24,555 bases of DNA from an uncultured Eubacteriales bacterium (GTDB lineage: Bacteria; Bacillota; Clostridia; Oscillospirales; Oscillospiraceae). The first letter of the stretch is position 1, and each line of letters begins with the position of its first letter. The notes under the pieces are model-generated. The model saw only the letters and a program-made list of their open reading frames with translations. It was not told where the DNA came from and did not search any database. This document shows, in pieces, positions 6,640 through 16,562 of this stretch. Location: assembly GCA_900545585.1 (NCBI GenBank), contig UQZR01000030.1:1-24555 (forward strand). Direction: 5' to 3'. The translations under genes were made by a program, and so were the position numbers.

Positions 6640-7856
6640 TGCGGAAGCCGGAGCTGCTGTCCCCCGCAGGGGACTGGGAAAAACTGCGGATGGCCGTGCT
6701 CTATGGCGCGGACGCCGTCTATCTGGCGGGTACGTCCTTCGGCATGCGTTCCTTCGCGGGCAACTTCTCCGATGAGGAGCTGCCCCGAGCGGTGCGCTTC
6801 GCCCATGAGCACGGCGTGAAGGTCCACGCTACGGTAAACACCATGCCCCGCTGGGACGAGGCGGAGCAGCTGCCCGCCCATCTGGAAAAGCTGGATGCGG
6901 CGGGGGTGGACGCCCTGATCCTGGCGGATCTGGGGGCCTTCACACTGGCGGGGAAGTACGCACCCCGCTGTCAGCGCCACATCAGCACCCAGCAATCCGT
7001 GGCAAACCACGTTTGCGCGCAGGCGTGGTACGATCTGGGAGCATCGCGGGTGGTGCTGGCGCGGGAGGTGAGCCTGACGGAGATCGCCGCCATCCGGCAG
7101 CGGGTCTCTCCACAGCTGGAGCTGGAGGCGTTCTGCCACGGCGCCATGTGTGTCAGCTACTCGGGCCGGTGCCTGCTGAGCAACTATATGACCGGCCGCG
7201 ACTCCAATCGGGGCGAGTGCGCCCAGCCCTGCCGCTATCAGTACGCGCTGATGGAGGAGAAGCGCCCAGGGGAGTATTTCCCTGTGTTCGAGGATGAAAA
7301 GGGCACCTACATCATGAACAGCCGCGACATGTGCATGATCGACCATCTGGAGGATCTCATGGCTGCGGGTGTGGACTGCCTGAAGATCGAGGGCCGCGCC
7401 AAGTCGGCGTACTACGCCGCCATCGTCACCGGCGCGTACCGCCACTGTCTGGACGCTGTGGCCGCCGGAGAGCCGCTGGACCCCGTCTGGCGGGACGAGG
7501 TGGAGCACATCAGCCACCGCCACTACTCCACCGGGTTCTTCTACGGTCAGCCCGGGCAGTATTACGAGGATGCCCGCTATCTGCGGGACTGGCAGATCTG
7601 CGCCGTGGTGACGGACTGCACGCCGGACGGCGTAGCTACCATGAGCCTGCGCAACAAGTTTGCCGCCGGTGACACGGTGGAGATCGTGGGGCCGGACACC
7701 AAGCCCTTTACCATCACCGTCCCCGCCATGCGCGGGCCGGAGGGGGAGGTGCTGCTGGAGCCGAAAACACCACAGATGACCTTCACCATGGAGCTGCCGC
7801 AGGCCGTGCCGCCCATGAGCTTCATCCGCCATGCGGTAGAGCTGAGTGGAAAATAA
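6639..7856 (+). CDS. Peptidase U32 family protein (TrhP/RlhA-like)
   Basis: A 405-residue U32 family protein, beginning with the family signature RKPELLSPAGDWEKL and AVLYGADAVYLAG, and containing FCHGAMCVSYSGRCLLS (the U32 motif) and LKIEGRAKS. Cysteines 171, 178, 194 and 232 fit the spacing of iron-sulfur ligands reported for U32 relatives such as UbiU; C166 and C198 are also present. Despite the family name, characterised members close to this type (TrhP/YegQ, RlhA) hydroxylate tRNA U34 or 23S rRNA using prephenate-dependent chemistry. In B. subtilis the mltG homologue yrrL is followed by the paralogues yrrN and yrrO (TrhP1/TrhP2), which supports a tRNA role here; that is inference. The start ATG overlaps the mltG stop by one base and no separate ribosome site is evident. 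Confidence 0.9.
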   Translation: MRKPELLSPAGDWEKLRMAVLYGADAVYLAGTSFGMRSFAGNFSDEELPRAVRFAHEHGVKVHATVNTMPRWDEAEQLPAHLEKLDAAGVDALILADLGAFTLAGKYAPRCQRHISTQQSVANHVCAQAWYDLGASRVVLAREVSLTEIAAIRQRVSPQLELEAFCHGAMCVSYSGRCLLSNYMTGRDSNRGECAQPCRYQYALMEEKRPGEYFPVFEDEKGTYIMNSRDMCMIDHLEDLMAAGVDCLKIEGRAKSAYYAAIVTGAYRHCLDAVAAGEPLDPVWRDEVEHISHRHYSTGFFYGQPGQYYEDARYLRDWQICAVVTDCTPDGVATMSLRNKFAAGDTVEIVGPDTKPFTITVPAMRGPEGEVLLEPKTPQMTFTMELPQAVPPMSFIRHAVELSGK

Positions 7857-7863
7857 CGTACAT

Positions 7864-7899
7864 AAAAAGGACGTCTGCCCACAGGCAGACGTCCTTTTT
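7864..7899. terminator. Bidirectional terminator
   Basis: A perfect 16-bp stem (7864-7879 with 7884-7899) with a 4-nt loop, A5 on the left and T5 on the right. It closes the tmk-mltG-U32 operon and the convergent DUF1275 gene. Confidence 0.95.
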
Positions 7900-7906
7900 A
7901 ACGTAT

Positions 7907-8629
7907 TCACATATTGGAGGAGGGCTGGGCCGCGGTATCCGCGCCCGCATCCTCCGGAATGGAGGCGGCCTCCTCGTGACGCCGCTCGCATACCGCCAGA
8001 AAATATCCCCACGCCACCAGCGGCAGCACCGCCAGCGAGCCTCTGGTGAACCACCACTTCACCGCGCAGAACGCCCACGACGCGCCGACGTGGAAGCAAC
8101 CCAGCGTGGCCAGATAGAACCACATTTTCCGCAGGTGCGCCCGATCGTGGTCGCACAGGTACTCCGCCAGCGCCAGCGAGGACTGCTTGGTGTTATTGGT
8201 AGAGAAGATGGTGGAACTGTAAAAGCCCCGTGCGCCGGCGAAGCTGCTCCACTGGATGCTCATGGCGAAGAAGACGGGGTACAGCGCCACCACCGGGTCC
8301 AGCTCCGGCGGCAGGAAGAACAGCACCACCGCCGCCACCGCCGTGACGATGGGGGAGAGATAGTGTGTGTCCGCACCGCACCAATGGGGCAGCAGCACCG
8401 TCAGCATGGTGCCCAGCACGTAGAGCGCCAGCGCGCCCAGATGCAGCAGCATGTCCGGCAGCTGCCACCGCAGCAGGTCGATGACCATCTCCAGGAGGTT
8501 CATGGTCTGGGCGTTGCCCATGACGCCGCTGTGTACCAGCACGGCATATGCGCCGAAGAAGCCGCCCACCGTGCAGAACGCCAAATGGCGGTAAAAGTCA
8601 ATGTGGTCGTTTTCCGACAGCCTTTTCAT
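7907..8629 (-). CDS. DUF1275 (YoaK-like) membrane protein
   Basis: A 240-residue integral membrane protein with about six hydrophobic helices. The pattern fits the DUF1275/YoaK family: GGFFGAYAVLVHSGVMGNAQTMN early, and a later pseudo-repeat FYSSTIFSTNNTKQSSLALAEYL, giving the internal-duplication look of the family. Function is unknown; membership in a transporter-like class has been suggested but not shown. The C-terminal tail (EEAASIPEDAGADTAAQPSSN) is hydrophilic and likely cytoplasmic. ATG 8629 is chosen because the -10 box of its promoter lies just upstream; the ribosome site (AAGGCGG) is weak. A longer frame to 8899 enters the T-box leader and is rejected. Confidence 0.75.
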   Translation of the reverse strand: MKRLSENDHIDFYRHLAFCTVGGFFGAYAVLVHSGVMGNAQTMNLLEMVIDLLRWQLPDMLLHLGALALYVLGTMLTVLLPHWCGADTHYLSPIVTAVAAVVLFFLPPELDPVVALYPVFFAMSIQWSSFAGARGFYSSTIFSTNNTKQSSLALAEYLCDHDRAHLRKMWFYLATLGCFHVGASWAFCAVKWWFTRGSLAVLPLVAWGYFLAVCERRHEEAASIPEDAGADTAAQPSSNM

Positions 8630-8666
8630 AAAAACGCCGCCTTTCTCGCAAATATTCCGGCTCTCC

Positions 8667-8694
8667 AGTATACCAGACGGCGCAGGAAAGACAA
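8667..8694 (-). promoter_or_regulatory. Promoter of the DUF1275 gene
   Basis: Minus-strand TTGTCT (8694-8689), 16-nt spacer, TATACT (8672-8667). Confidence 0.75.
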
Positions 8695-8735
8695 GGGCGA
8701 AATCGCATAAATCGAAAAAATCCGCGGATTTCCTG

Positions 8736-8763
8736 TTGACAACGGCGCGGTACGTGGTACAAT
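8736..8763 (+). promoter_or_regulatory. Promoter of the T-box/alaS operon
   Basis: TTGACA (8736-8741), 16-nt spacer, TACAAT (8758-8763): a near-consensus sigma-A promoter placed so that transcription starts at about 8770, at the beginning of the T-box leader. Confidence 0.9.
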
Positions 8764-8769
8764 AACAGC

Positions 8770-9016
8770 ATCTTTGATGACAAAGGCGATGACGAAGAAG
8801 AAACGCCGCGGCCGCCGCCAAGCGAGACGGGGAGGGTGAGAGCCCGTCGGGACCGGCGCAGCGTGGAGCCGCTTCTGAGCCTGCCGCGATGAGCGGCACG
8901 CTTCGTCCCCGTTACCGGACGGCTGAGAGGGCGGGTTTTCCGCCGAATCAGGGTGGTACCGTGAAGCAGCGCTTCGCCCCTGTGTGTACGCAGGGCGCGG
9001 GGCGCATTTATTTTTT
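8770..9016 (+). promoter_or_regulatory. T-box leader, alanine-specific, with terminator
   Basis: The T-box sequence AGGGTGGTACCGTG is at 8950-8963; its UGGU bulge would pair with the ACCA end of tRNA-Ala. Stem I base is AGGC (8784-8787) with GCCT (8879-8882), with a K-turn-like GATGA (8788-8792) facing CTGAG. The specifier is read as GCU (Ala) at 8871-8873, immediately 5' of TCTGAG. A distal loop motif GGTGAGAGCCC lies at about 8835-8845. The terminator is a 14-bp stem with one bulge (8969-8982 with 8991-9005) followed by atttattttttt-like U tract. Uncharged tRNA-Ala should stabilise the antiterminator and permit expression of the acetyltransferase gene and alaS downstream. Confidence 0.92.
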
Positions 9017-9033
9017 CCGGAGGTGGTCAGCTT

Positions 9034-9690
9034 ATGGGATACCACGTGGTGGACATGTCCGCCGATCCCCGCTGCGGCCAGTTTGCATATTTCCGCCGTA
9101 TGACATTTCCCTTCGCCGGTATCACGGCGGAGGTGGACATCACGGACCTGATGGCCGCACGGAACGGACGCCCCTTCTTTTTGAGTATGCTGTACGCCGT
9201 GACCCGCGCCGTCAACGCCGTGCCCCAGCTGCGCCGCCGCATCACGGAGGACGGTGCCGTGGTGGAGTACGACTGGTGCGCCCCGTCCTACACTGCCATG
9301 AAGCCCGACGGCGTCTACGTCTACTGCACGGTGGAGGGCGACCTGCCCTACGACGAGTTCGTGCGGCTGGGCCAGAGCCGCCAGCGGGAGGTGTTGGAGC
9401 GCGGTACCCTGACGGAGGACGGCGACGTACGGGGCATGATCTTCGTATCCAGCGTCCCGTGGCTCCACTACACCCAGCTCCAGCATCCGGCGGAGAGCCC
9501 CGACGACAGCAATCCCCGCATCGGCTGGGGCAAGTACGTTACCGTCAACGGCCGCACCACGCTGCCGGTGTCCCTGTTCGTCAACCACGCACTGGCCGAC
9601 GGCCTCCATATCGCCAGATTTTTTCAGGGGCTGGAGACGGAACTGGCCGCCCTGTGCGCACAATGGAAAGCAGAACAAATAAATTTATAA
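9034..9690 (+). CDS. CatA-like (chloramphenicol acetyltransferase fold) O-acetyltransferase
   Basis: A 218-residue protein of the usual CAT length (about 213-220). The catalytic segment FVNHALADGLHIARFF places H185 and D189 as in H195/D199 of type III CAT, and FVSSVPWLHY carries the serine-Pro-Trp motif that helps orient the acetyl group. These residues imply an active acetyl-CoA-dependent O-acetyltransferase, but not that chloramphenicol is the substrate: many CatA-like chromosomal members have unknown acceptors. ATG 9034 follows GGAGGTGG and comes 17 nt after the T-box terminator. alaS starts 20 nt downstream with no intervening terminator or convincing promoter, so the two genes form one alanine-controlled operon. 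Confidence 0.85.
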   Translation: MGYHVVDMSADPRCGQFAYFRRMTFPFAGITAEVDITDLMAARNGRPFFLSMLYAVTRAVNAVPQLRRRITEDGAVVEYDWCAPSYTAMKPDGVYVYCTVEGDLPYDEFVRLGQSRQREVLERGTLTEDGDVRGMIFVSSVPWLHYTQLQHPAESPDDSNPRIGWGKYVTVNGRTTLPVSLFVNHALADGLHIARFFQGLETELAALCAQWKAEQINL

Positions 9691-9710
9691 TACAAAAGGA
9701 GACGAAAAAG

Positions 9711-12359
<2,649 letters not shown>

Positions 12360-12373
12360 GAAAACAAGAACAC

Positions 12374-12404
12374 CGTCGTCCCGCTCCGCCGGGGCGGGAC
12401 GACG
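12374..12404. repeat. Intercistronic stem-loop between alaS and the HIT gene
   Basis: Perfect 11-bp G/C-rich stem (12374-12384 with 12394-12404), 9-nt loop. On the plus strand it is followed by an A run, not a U run, so it is unlikely to be an efficient terminator; it may stabilise or process the mRNA. Confidence 0.5.
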
Positions 12405-12433
12405 CGAAAAAAACCATCGAAAGGAGACAGACC

Positions 12434-12775
12434 ATGAAGAACGATTGCCTGTTCTGCGCCATCATCGACGGCGAGATCCCCAGCAACAAGGTTTATGAGG
12501 ACGAGCAGTGCTACGCTTTCTACGACATCGACCCCCAGGCGCCCACCCATTTTCTGGTGGTACCCAAGGAGCATATCTGCTGTGCCAACGCCATTACGGC
12601 GGACAACAGCGGCGTGGTGGCCCACTGCTTCGAGGTCATCGTGAAGATCTGCAAGGAGCTGGGCGTGGAGAGCTACCGCATCGTCAACAACTGCGGCGAT
12701 CAGGCGGGGCAGACCGTCAAGCACCTGCACTTCCATGTGCTGGCCGGCCGCGACATGACCTGGCCCCCGGGCTAA
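12434..12775 (+). CDS. HIT family (HinT-like) nucleotide phosphoramidase
   Basis: A 113-residue HIT protein. It begins with the zinc-type DCLFCAI (C5, C8) and has the histidine triad KHLHFHVL (H97, H99, H101) preceded by NNCGDQAGQTV, as in HinT/Hint1. HinT enzymes hydrolyse nucleoside 5'-phosphoramidates and adenylates such as aminoacyl-AMP, releasing AMP, in the cytoplasm. ATG 12434 follows AAAGGAGA. The gene lies 74 nt after alaS and may be cotranscribed; the pairing with an aminoacyl-tRNA synthetase is suggestive because synthetases can release aminoacyl-adenylates, but that functional link is inference. A strong terminator follows. Slightly short at the C-terminus relative to some homologues. 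Confidence 0.92.
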   Translation: MKNDCLFCAIIDGEIPSNKVYEDEQCYAFYDIDPQAPTHFLVVPKEHICCANAITADNSGVVAHCFEVIVKICKELGVESYRIVNNCGDQAGQTVKHLHFHVLAGRDMTWPPG

Positions 12776-12789
12776 GCCAGCGGCGCACA

Positions 12790-12832
12790 GCAAAAAAGAG
12801 GAGCGGTCCTGTGGACCGCTCCTCTTTTTTGC
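12790..12832. terminator. Bidirectional terminator
   Basis: A perfect 20-bp stem (12790-12809 with 12813-12832) around a 3-nt loop, with A6 and T6 at the ends. Closes the alaS/HIT unit and the convergent DUF3592 gene. Confidence 0.95.
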
Positions 12833-12839
12833 GATGTAC

Positions 12840-13301
12840 TCAGGAAATGTAAAGCTCTCCCGTAAAGGACCAATAGGCAAAAAACAGCAGGAACGCCGCA
12901 AAGGCGAAGAAGAAAAATCCGCCCAAGATCGGTTTTCTGGGCCTGTTCTCCGTGATGCAGGAGGGATCAGCGGGATCATAGTAGCCCGTGACCTGCCGCC
13001 CCATATCGCGGCTGGAGACGCACTGACGGCTGGCATACCGATACGTTTTGCCGTCTACCGTGTACTCGTAGGTGGGCTGGTACACCGTTTCCCGCCGCAG
13101 CTCGCGGCCGCCGTCATCCCGATCCTCCCAGGTCTCCAGCACCGATTCATCCAGATGCACCACCGTCATCACCGTGCTGGCGGTGTAGCGCCGCACATCA
13201 TCCTCGTAGTCCCGCTGGGCCCTCTTCCGCTGCCGGATGCCCAGCCAGACCAGCACCACACCGGCCAGAAGGAATACGATCCCCCACATAATGTTTCCCA
13301 T
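12840..13301 (-). CDS. DUF3592-type membrane protein
   Basis: A 153-residue protein with membrane helices at both ends (about residues 3-22 and 128-146) and a soluble middle that carries the DUF3592 pattern: TASTVMTVVHLDES followed by a YTVDGKTYRYASRQ strand pair and VTGYYDPADPSCI, a small beta-rich domain probably exposed outside the cell. Function unknown. ATG 13301 follows AAAGGGG by 5-6 nt; the GTG at 13307 would fall in that site. The gene has its own promoter (TTGCTT-N17-TATACT) and a 17-bp palindrome just before the ribosome site, and is divergent from the DUF2974 gene. Confidence 0.75.
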   Translation of the reverse strand: MGNIMWGIVFLLAGVVLVWLGIRQRKRAQRDYEDDVRRYTASTVMTVVHLDESVLETWEDRDDGGRELRRETVYQPTYEYTVDGKTYRYASRQCVSSRDMGRQVTGYYDPADPSCITENRPRKPILGGFFFFAFAAFLLFFAYWSFTGELYIS

Positions 13302-13315
13302 ATACACCCCTTTCT

Positions 13316-13332
13316 GCCATACGCCGTATGGC
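13316..13332. repeat. 17-bp palindrome in the leader of the DUF3592 gene
   Basis: GCCATACGCCGTATGGC: 8-bp perfect arms around a single base. It lies between the promoter (13348-13376) and the start codon, about 9-25 nt downstream of the predicted transcription start. Candidate operator or small hairpin; no match to a known site recognised. Confidence 0.5.
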
Positions 13333-13347
13333 GGACCTTATAAAAGC

Positions 13348-13376
13348 AGTATATCGTAGAAAACGGCGGAAAGCAA
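13348..13376 (-). promoter_or_regulatory. Promoter of the DUF3592 gene
   Basis: Minus-strand TTGCTT (13376-13371), 17-nt spacer, TATACT (13353-13348). Confidence 0.75.
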
Positions 13377-13445
13377 TCGCCTTTCTGACAACACGCAAAT
13401 AAAGATCCAACAGCAGATTTTCGATAGCCGCGTGCCGCATACCGC

Positions 13446-13474
13446 TTGTCTCCGCAGGGAAACTATGCTATACT
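13446..13474 (+). promoter_or_regulatory. Promoter of the DUF2974 gene
   Basis: TTGTCT (13446-13451), 17-nt spacer, TATACT (13469-13474). Followed by a ribosome site AGGAGGGG (13496-13503) and ATG 13506. Confidence 0.8.
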
Positions 13475-13505
13475 GACATCTCAGACATGAGAACAGGAGG
13501 GGCAT

Positions 13506-14699
13506 ATGGAAAAGAACGGGACTGTCATGGACTACCTGCGCTGGCGGGGCGACCTGCCCTTCACACGGGACGGCTTCAACGAGGTGGACGATCTGGTGCT
13601 GTGCATCATCTCCTATATCAATTTCCGCCGGTTTGACGATCTGAAGACCACCGATCCCGCCCGGGCTGTGGCCCTGCCGGAGGTGGCCGCCCGCCTGACG
13701 GAGGAGGACGAGCAGCTGGGCCTGTCGGAGCTGGACTACATCCCTCTGATGCGCTTGGCGGCGGAGACGGAGCGCTTCCGCGAGGTGCGGATGTTTGGCT
13801 TCACCCATGAGTACGACGAGGTCAAGGAGATGCAGTTCGATGCTGTGTCCTACCTGCTGCCGGACGATACGCTGCTGGTGTCCTTCATGGGCACCGACAC
13901 CTCACTGGTGGGCTGGAAGGAGGACTTCAACATGAGCTACCTCTCCGCTGTACCGGCGCAGCTCCGCGCCGCGGCCTACACCGAGGAGATAGCCGCCGCC
14001 TGCCCTGATCGCGGGCTGCGCATCGGCGGTCACAGCAAGGGCGGCAATCTGGCGGCCTGGGCTGCCATCCACATCTCCGCCCCGCTGCAGGACCGGCTGC
14101 TGGCTGCCTACAACAACGACGGCCCCGGTTTTTCTCACGACATGGTGGATTCCGCGGCGTACCGCCGCGTGGCGGACAAGCTCCATACCTATATCCCCGA
14201 GTCCTCCATCGTGGGCATCCTGCTGGAGCACGCCGAGGATTACGCCGTCATCGACAGCAGCAACCGCTCCATCATGCAGCACGAGCCCATGTCCTGGAAT
14301 GTGGAGGGGCCCCGCTTCGTACACCTGGGCCAGCGCTCCCCCATGGGAAAGGTCAGCGACGACCTGCTGCGCCAGTGGATCGGCTCCATGACGCCCCAGG
14401 AGCGGGAGCAGTTCACCGACGCCCTGTTCGACATCCTGAGCATGTCCGGCAAGACCCGCACGCTGGAGGATCTCCGGGCCGGCGGGCTGGCCAAGATGGC
14501 GGCGCTGCTGAAGCAGTACAACGGCGCGGACGAGAAGGATAAGAAGATCATCACCGAGATATTCCGCCGTCTGGCATCGGACGTGAAGGGCGAGATGAAG
14601 AAGGCCGCCGGTGAGGGCCTGAAAACTGCGGAAAAGGGCCTGAGCGGCGTGAAGAACGTCATTACCGGCCTGACCAAAGGCGATAAGAGCGAGAAATGA
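13506..14699 (+). CDS. DUF2974 / Mbeg1-like alpha/beta hydrolase
   Basis: A 397-residue protein that fits the Mbeg1-like (DUF2974, PF11187) family: an N-terminal GDLPFTRDGFNEVDDLVL segment, a region with VSFMGTDTSLVGWKEDFNMSY, and a lipase-type nucleophile elbow GGHSKGGNLAAW (S177). This suggests a serine hydrolase of the alpha/beta fold, probably acting on an ester or lipid; no substrate is known. The C-terminal 60 residues are lysine-rich and helical (KKIITEIFRRLASDVKGEMKK), with no membrane segment. It has its own promoter and terminator and so is an independent unit. Family confidence is good, catalytic activity is inferred. Confidence 0.85.
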   Translation: MEKNGTVMDYLRWRGDLPFTRDGFNEVDDLVLCIISYINFRRFDDLKTTDPARAVALPEVAARLTEEDEQLGLSELDYIPLMRLAAETERFREVRMFGFTHEYDEVKEMQFDAVSYLLPDDTLLVSFMGTDTSLVGWKEDFNMSYLSAVPAQLRAAAYTEEIAAACPDRGLRIGGHSKGGNLAAWAAIHISAPLQDRLLAAYNNDGPGFSHDMVDSAAYRRVADKLHTYIPESSIVGILLEHAEDYAVIDSSNRSIMQHEPMSWNVEGPRFVHLGQRSPMGKVSDDLLRQWIGSMTPQEREQFTDALFDILSMSGKTRTLEDLRAGGLAKMAALLKQYNGADEKDKKIITEIFRRLASDVKGEMKKAAGEGLKTAEKGLSGVKNVITGLTKGDKSEK

Positions 14700-14703
14700 C
14701 CCC

Positions 14704-14734
14704 GCGCCTCTCCAAAAAACGGAGGGGCGCTTTT
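14704..14734 (+). terminator. Terminator after the DUF2974 gene
   Basis: A 10-bp stem with one G-U (14704-14713 with 14721-14730), A-rich loop, followed by ttttctttt. Confidence 0.85.
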
Positions 14735-14745
14735 CTTTTCCACGG

Positions 14746-14774
14746 TTGACGGCCACGGCGGAGCGTTGTATAAT
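14746..14774 (+). promoter_or_regulatory. Promoter of the methyltransferase-ecf-truA operon
   Basis: TTGACG (14746-14751), 17-nt spacer, perfect TATAAT (14769-14774). Transcription should start near 14781, so the upstream in-frame ATG 14766 cannot be used. Confidence 0.85.
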
Positions 14775-14813
14775 AAACTGATTTACTATCTCGAACACGG
14801 GGGTATGGCCTTT

Positions 14814-15677
14814 ATGTGGATCACAAAGGATTGGCAGGATTACGAGCTGCTGGACTGCGGCGGCGGGGAAAAGCTGGAGCGCTGGGACAAGCAGATACTG
14901 GTGCGTCCCGACCCCCAGGCCATCTGGGATACGGACCGCCGAGACCGGCGCTGGAAGACCGCCAACGCCCGCTACTCCCGTTCCTCCACCGGCGGCGGCC
15001 ACTGGGACAAGGGCAAGCTGCCGGAGAGCTGGCCCATCCGCTATAAGGACTTGACGTTCCAGGTCAAGCCCATGAACTTCAAGCATACCGGTCTCTTTCC
15101 GGAGCAGGCCGCCAACTGGGACTTCGCCATGGAGCAGATCCGCACGGCGGGCCGCCCCATTCGGGTGCTGAACCTGTTCGCCTACACCGGCGGCGCCACC
15201 GTGGCCTGCGCCAAAGAGGGCGCCAGCGTTTGCCATGTGGACGCGGCAAAGGGCATGGTGGCCTGGGCCAAGGACAACGCACGGCTCAGCGGCCTTGCCG
15301 ACGCGCCCATCCGCTGGATCGTGGATGACTGCGCCAAATTCGTGGAGCGGGAGATCCGCCGCGGCAAGACGTATGACGCCATCATCATGGATCCGCCCAG
15401 CTACGGCCGCGGCCCCTCCGGTGAGGTCTGGAAGCTGGAGGAGAACCTGTACCCCTTTGTCCGCCTGTGCGCCCAGGTGCTGTCGGACAAGCCTTTATTC
15501 GTTATCCTTAACAGCTACACCACGGGCCTGGCCCCGTCGGTGCTGGGATATATCCTGCAAATGCTGGTGGGCCGCAAGTTCGGCGGCCATGTGACGTGGG
15601 ACGAGCTGGGACTGCCCTGCACCGATTCCGGCATGGCGCTGCCCTGCGGCGCTACCGGCCGCTGGTGCGCCGATTGA
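14814..15677 (+). CDS. Class I SAM-dependent methyltransferase (RlmI/RlmK-like)
   Basis: A 287-residue methyltransferase of the PF10672 type. Visible motifs are NLFAYTGGATVACA (SAM-binding loop, residues 120-133), DAAKGMVAWAKDN, DDCAKFVE, and the catalytic DPPSYGRG (D193-P194-P195), as in 23S rRNA m5C methyltransferases of the RlmI group. It probably methylates rRNA, but the N-terminal PUA domain of RlmI is missing and only about 95 residues precede the Rossmann core, so the substrate is unknown. ATG 14814 (MWITKDW) is 10 nt after GGGGG and is favoured over ATG 14805 and over 14766, which is inside the promoter. ecfA1 begins 22 nt later. Confidence 0.85.
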   Translation: MWITKDWQDYELLDCGGGEKLERWDKQILVRPDPQAIWDTDRRDRRWKTANARYSRSSTGGGHWDKGKLPESWPIRYKDLTFQVKPMNFKHTGLFPEQAANWDFAMEQIRTAGRPIRVLNLFAYTGGATVACAKEGASVCHVDAAKGMVAWAKDNARLSGLADAPIRWIVDDCAKFVEREIRRGKTYDAIIMDPPSYGRGPSGEVWKLEENLYPFVRLCAQVLSDKPLFVILNSYTTGLAPSVLGYILQMLVGRKFGGHVTWDELGLPCTDSGMALPCGATGRWCAD

Positions 15678-15699
15678 CCAAGAACGGAGATATAACAGA

Positions 15700-16560
15700 A
15701 TGTCGACCATGATCGAAACAAAAGACCTGACCTTCACCTATCCCGCGCCGGAGGGGGAGACGAATCCTCCCGCCCTCCGCGGCGTGTCCGTCACGGTGGA
15801 GAAGGGTACCTTCGTGGTGGTGCTGGGCCACAACGGCTCCGGCAAATCCACCCTTGCCAAGCACATGAACGCGGTGCTGCTGCCCAGCGGCGGCGCCGTG
15901 TACGTGGAGGGTATGGACACCCGCGACGAGTCGCTGCTGCTGGAGATCCGGCGGCGCACCGGTATGGTGTTCCAGAACCCCGATAACCAGATCGTCGCCA
16001 ACGTGGTGGAGGAGGATGTGGCCTTCGGACCGGAGAATCTGGGCGTGCCTACGGCGGAGATACGCCGCCGTGTGGACGACGCGCTGGCCGCGGTGGGCAT
16101 GGAGAAATTCGCCCGCCACGCGCCGCACCTGCTGTCCGGCGGCCAGAAGCAGCGCATCGCCATCGCCGGCGTCATCGCCATGGAGCCGGAGTGCATCGTG
16201 CTGGACGAGGCCACGGCCATGCTGGACCCCGCCGGACGCCGTGAGGTGCTGGACACTGTCCACCGCCTGAATCGGGAGCGGGGGATCACCGTGGTGCTCA
16301 TCACCCACCACATGTCGGAGGCGGAGGACGCCGACCGCGTTATCGTCATGAACGACGGCACCGTGGCCATGGACGGTACACCCTGCCAGGTGTTCTCCCG
16401 CGTGGAGGAGCTCCACGCCTTCGGTCTGGCCGCTCCCGACACGGTGGAGCTGCTGTATGAGCTCCGGCAGGCGGGTCTGCCTGTGGCACTGGACAGCCTG
16501 ACGGTGGATCAGTGCGCCGATACCATTTGCCGCGCGTTGGGCGCAGCGGAAGGGAAGTAA
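15700..16560 (+). CDS. ecfA1: ECF transporter ATPase subunit EcfA1
   Basis: A 286-residue ABC ATPase of the ECF vitamin transporter type. In order: Walker A GHNGSGKST, Q-loop QNPDNQI, signature LSGGQKQR, Walker B IVLDEATAMLDP, and H-loop ITHHM. The Q-loop QNPDNQ and VEEDVAFGPENLG are hallmarks of EcfA1 (CbiO-like). With EcfA2 and EcfT it forms an energising module that drives interchangeable S components, such as the one at 1339-1848. The start ATG 15700 has GGAGA about 10 nt upstream. The stop and the next start are only 2 nt apart. The C-terminal 50 residues form the helical domain typical of the family. Confidence 0.96.
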   Translation: MSTMIETKDLTFTYPAPEGETNPPALRGVSVTVEKGTFVVVLGHNGSGKSTLAKHMNAVLLPSGGAVYVEGMDTRDESLLLEIRRRTGMVFQNPDNQIVANVVEEDVAFGPENLGVPTAEIRRRVDDALAAVGMEKFARHAPHLLSGGQKQRIAIAGVIAMEPECIVLDEATAMLDPAGRREVLDTVHRLNRERGITVVLITHHMSEAEDADRVIVMNDGTVAMDGTPCQVFSRVEELHAFGLAAPDTVELLYELRQAGLPVALDSLTVDQCADTICRALGAAEGK

Positions 16561-16562
16561 CC

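Noticed and set aside
9034..9690. Chloramphenicol resistance gene on a mobile element
   Set aside because: No insertion sequence, integrase or composition change nearby; it is inside a T-box operon with alaS and reads as a chromosomal CatA-like enzyme of unknown acceptor.
8889..9710. An N-terminal extension of alaS through the T-box and CAT-like gene
   Set aside because: The extension has no homology to AlaRS, and ATG 9711 has a perfect ribosome site and the conserved AlaRS N-terminus.
12374..12404. G/C stem-loop as a terminator after alaS
   Set aside because: No U tract on the plus strand; kept only as an intercistronic hairpin.
14766..14813. Longer start for the methyltransferase at 14766
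   Set aside because: It lies within the -10 box of the promoter, upstream of the predicted transcript start.
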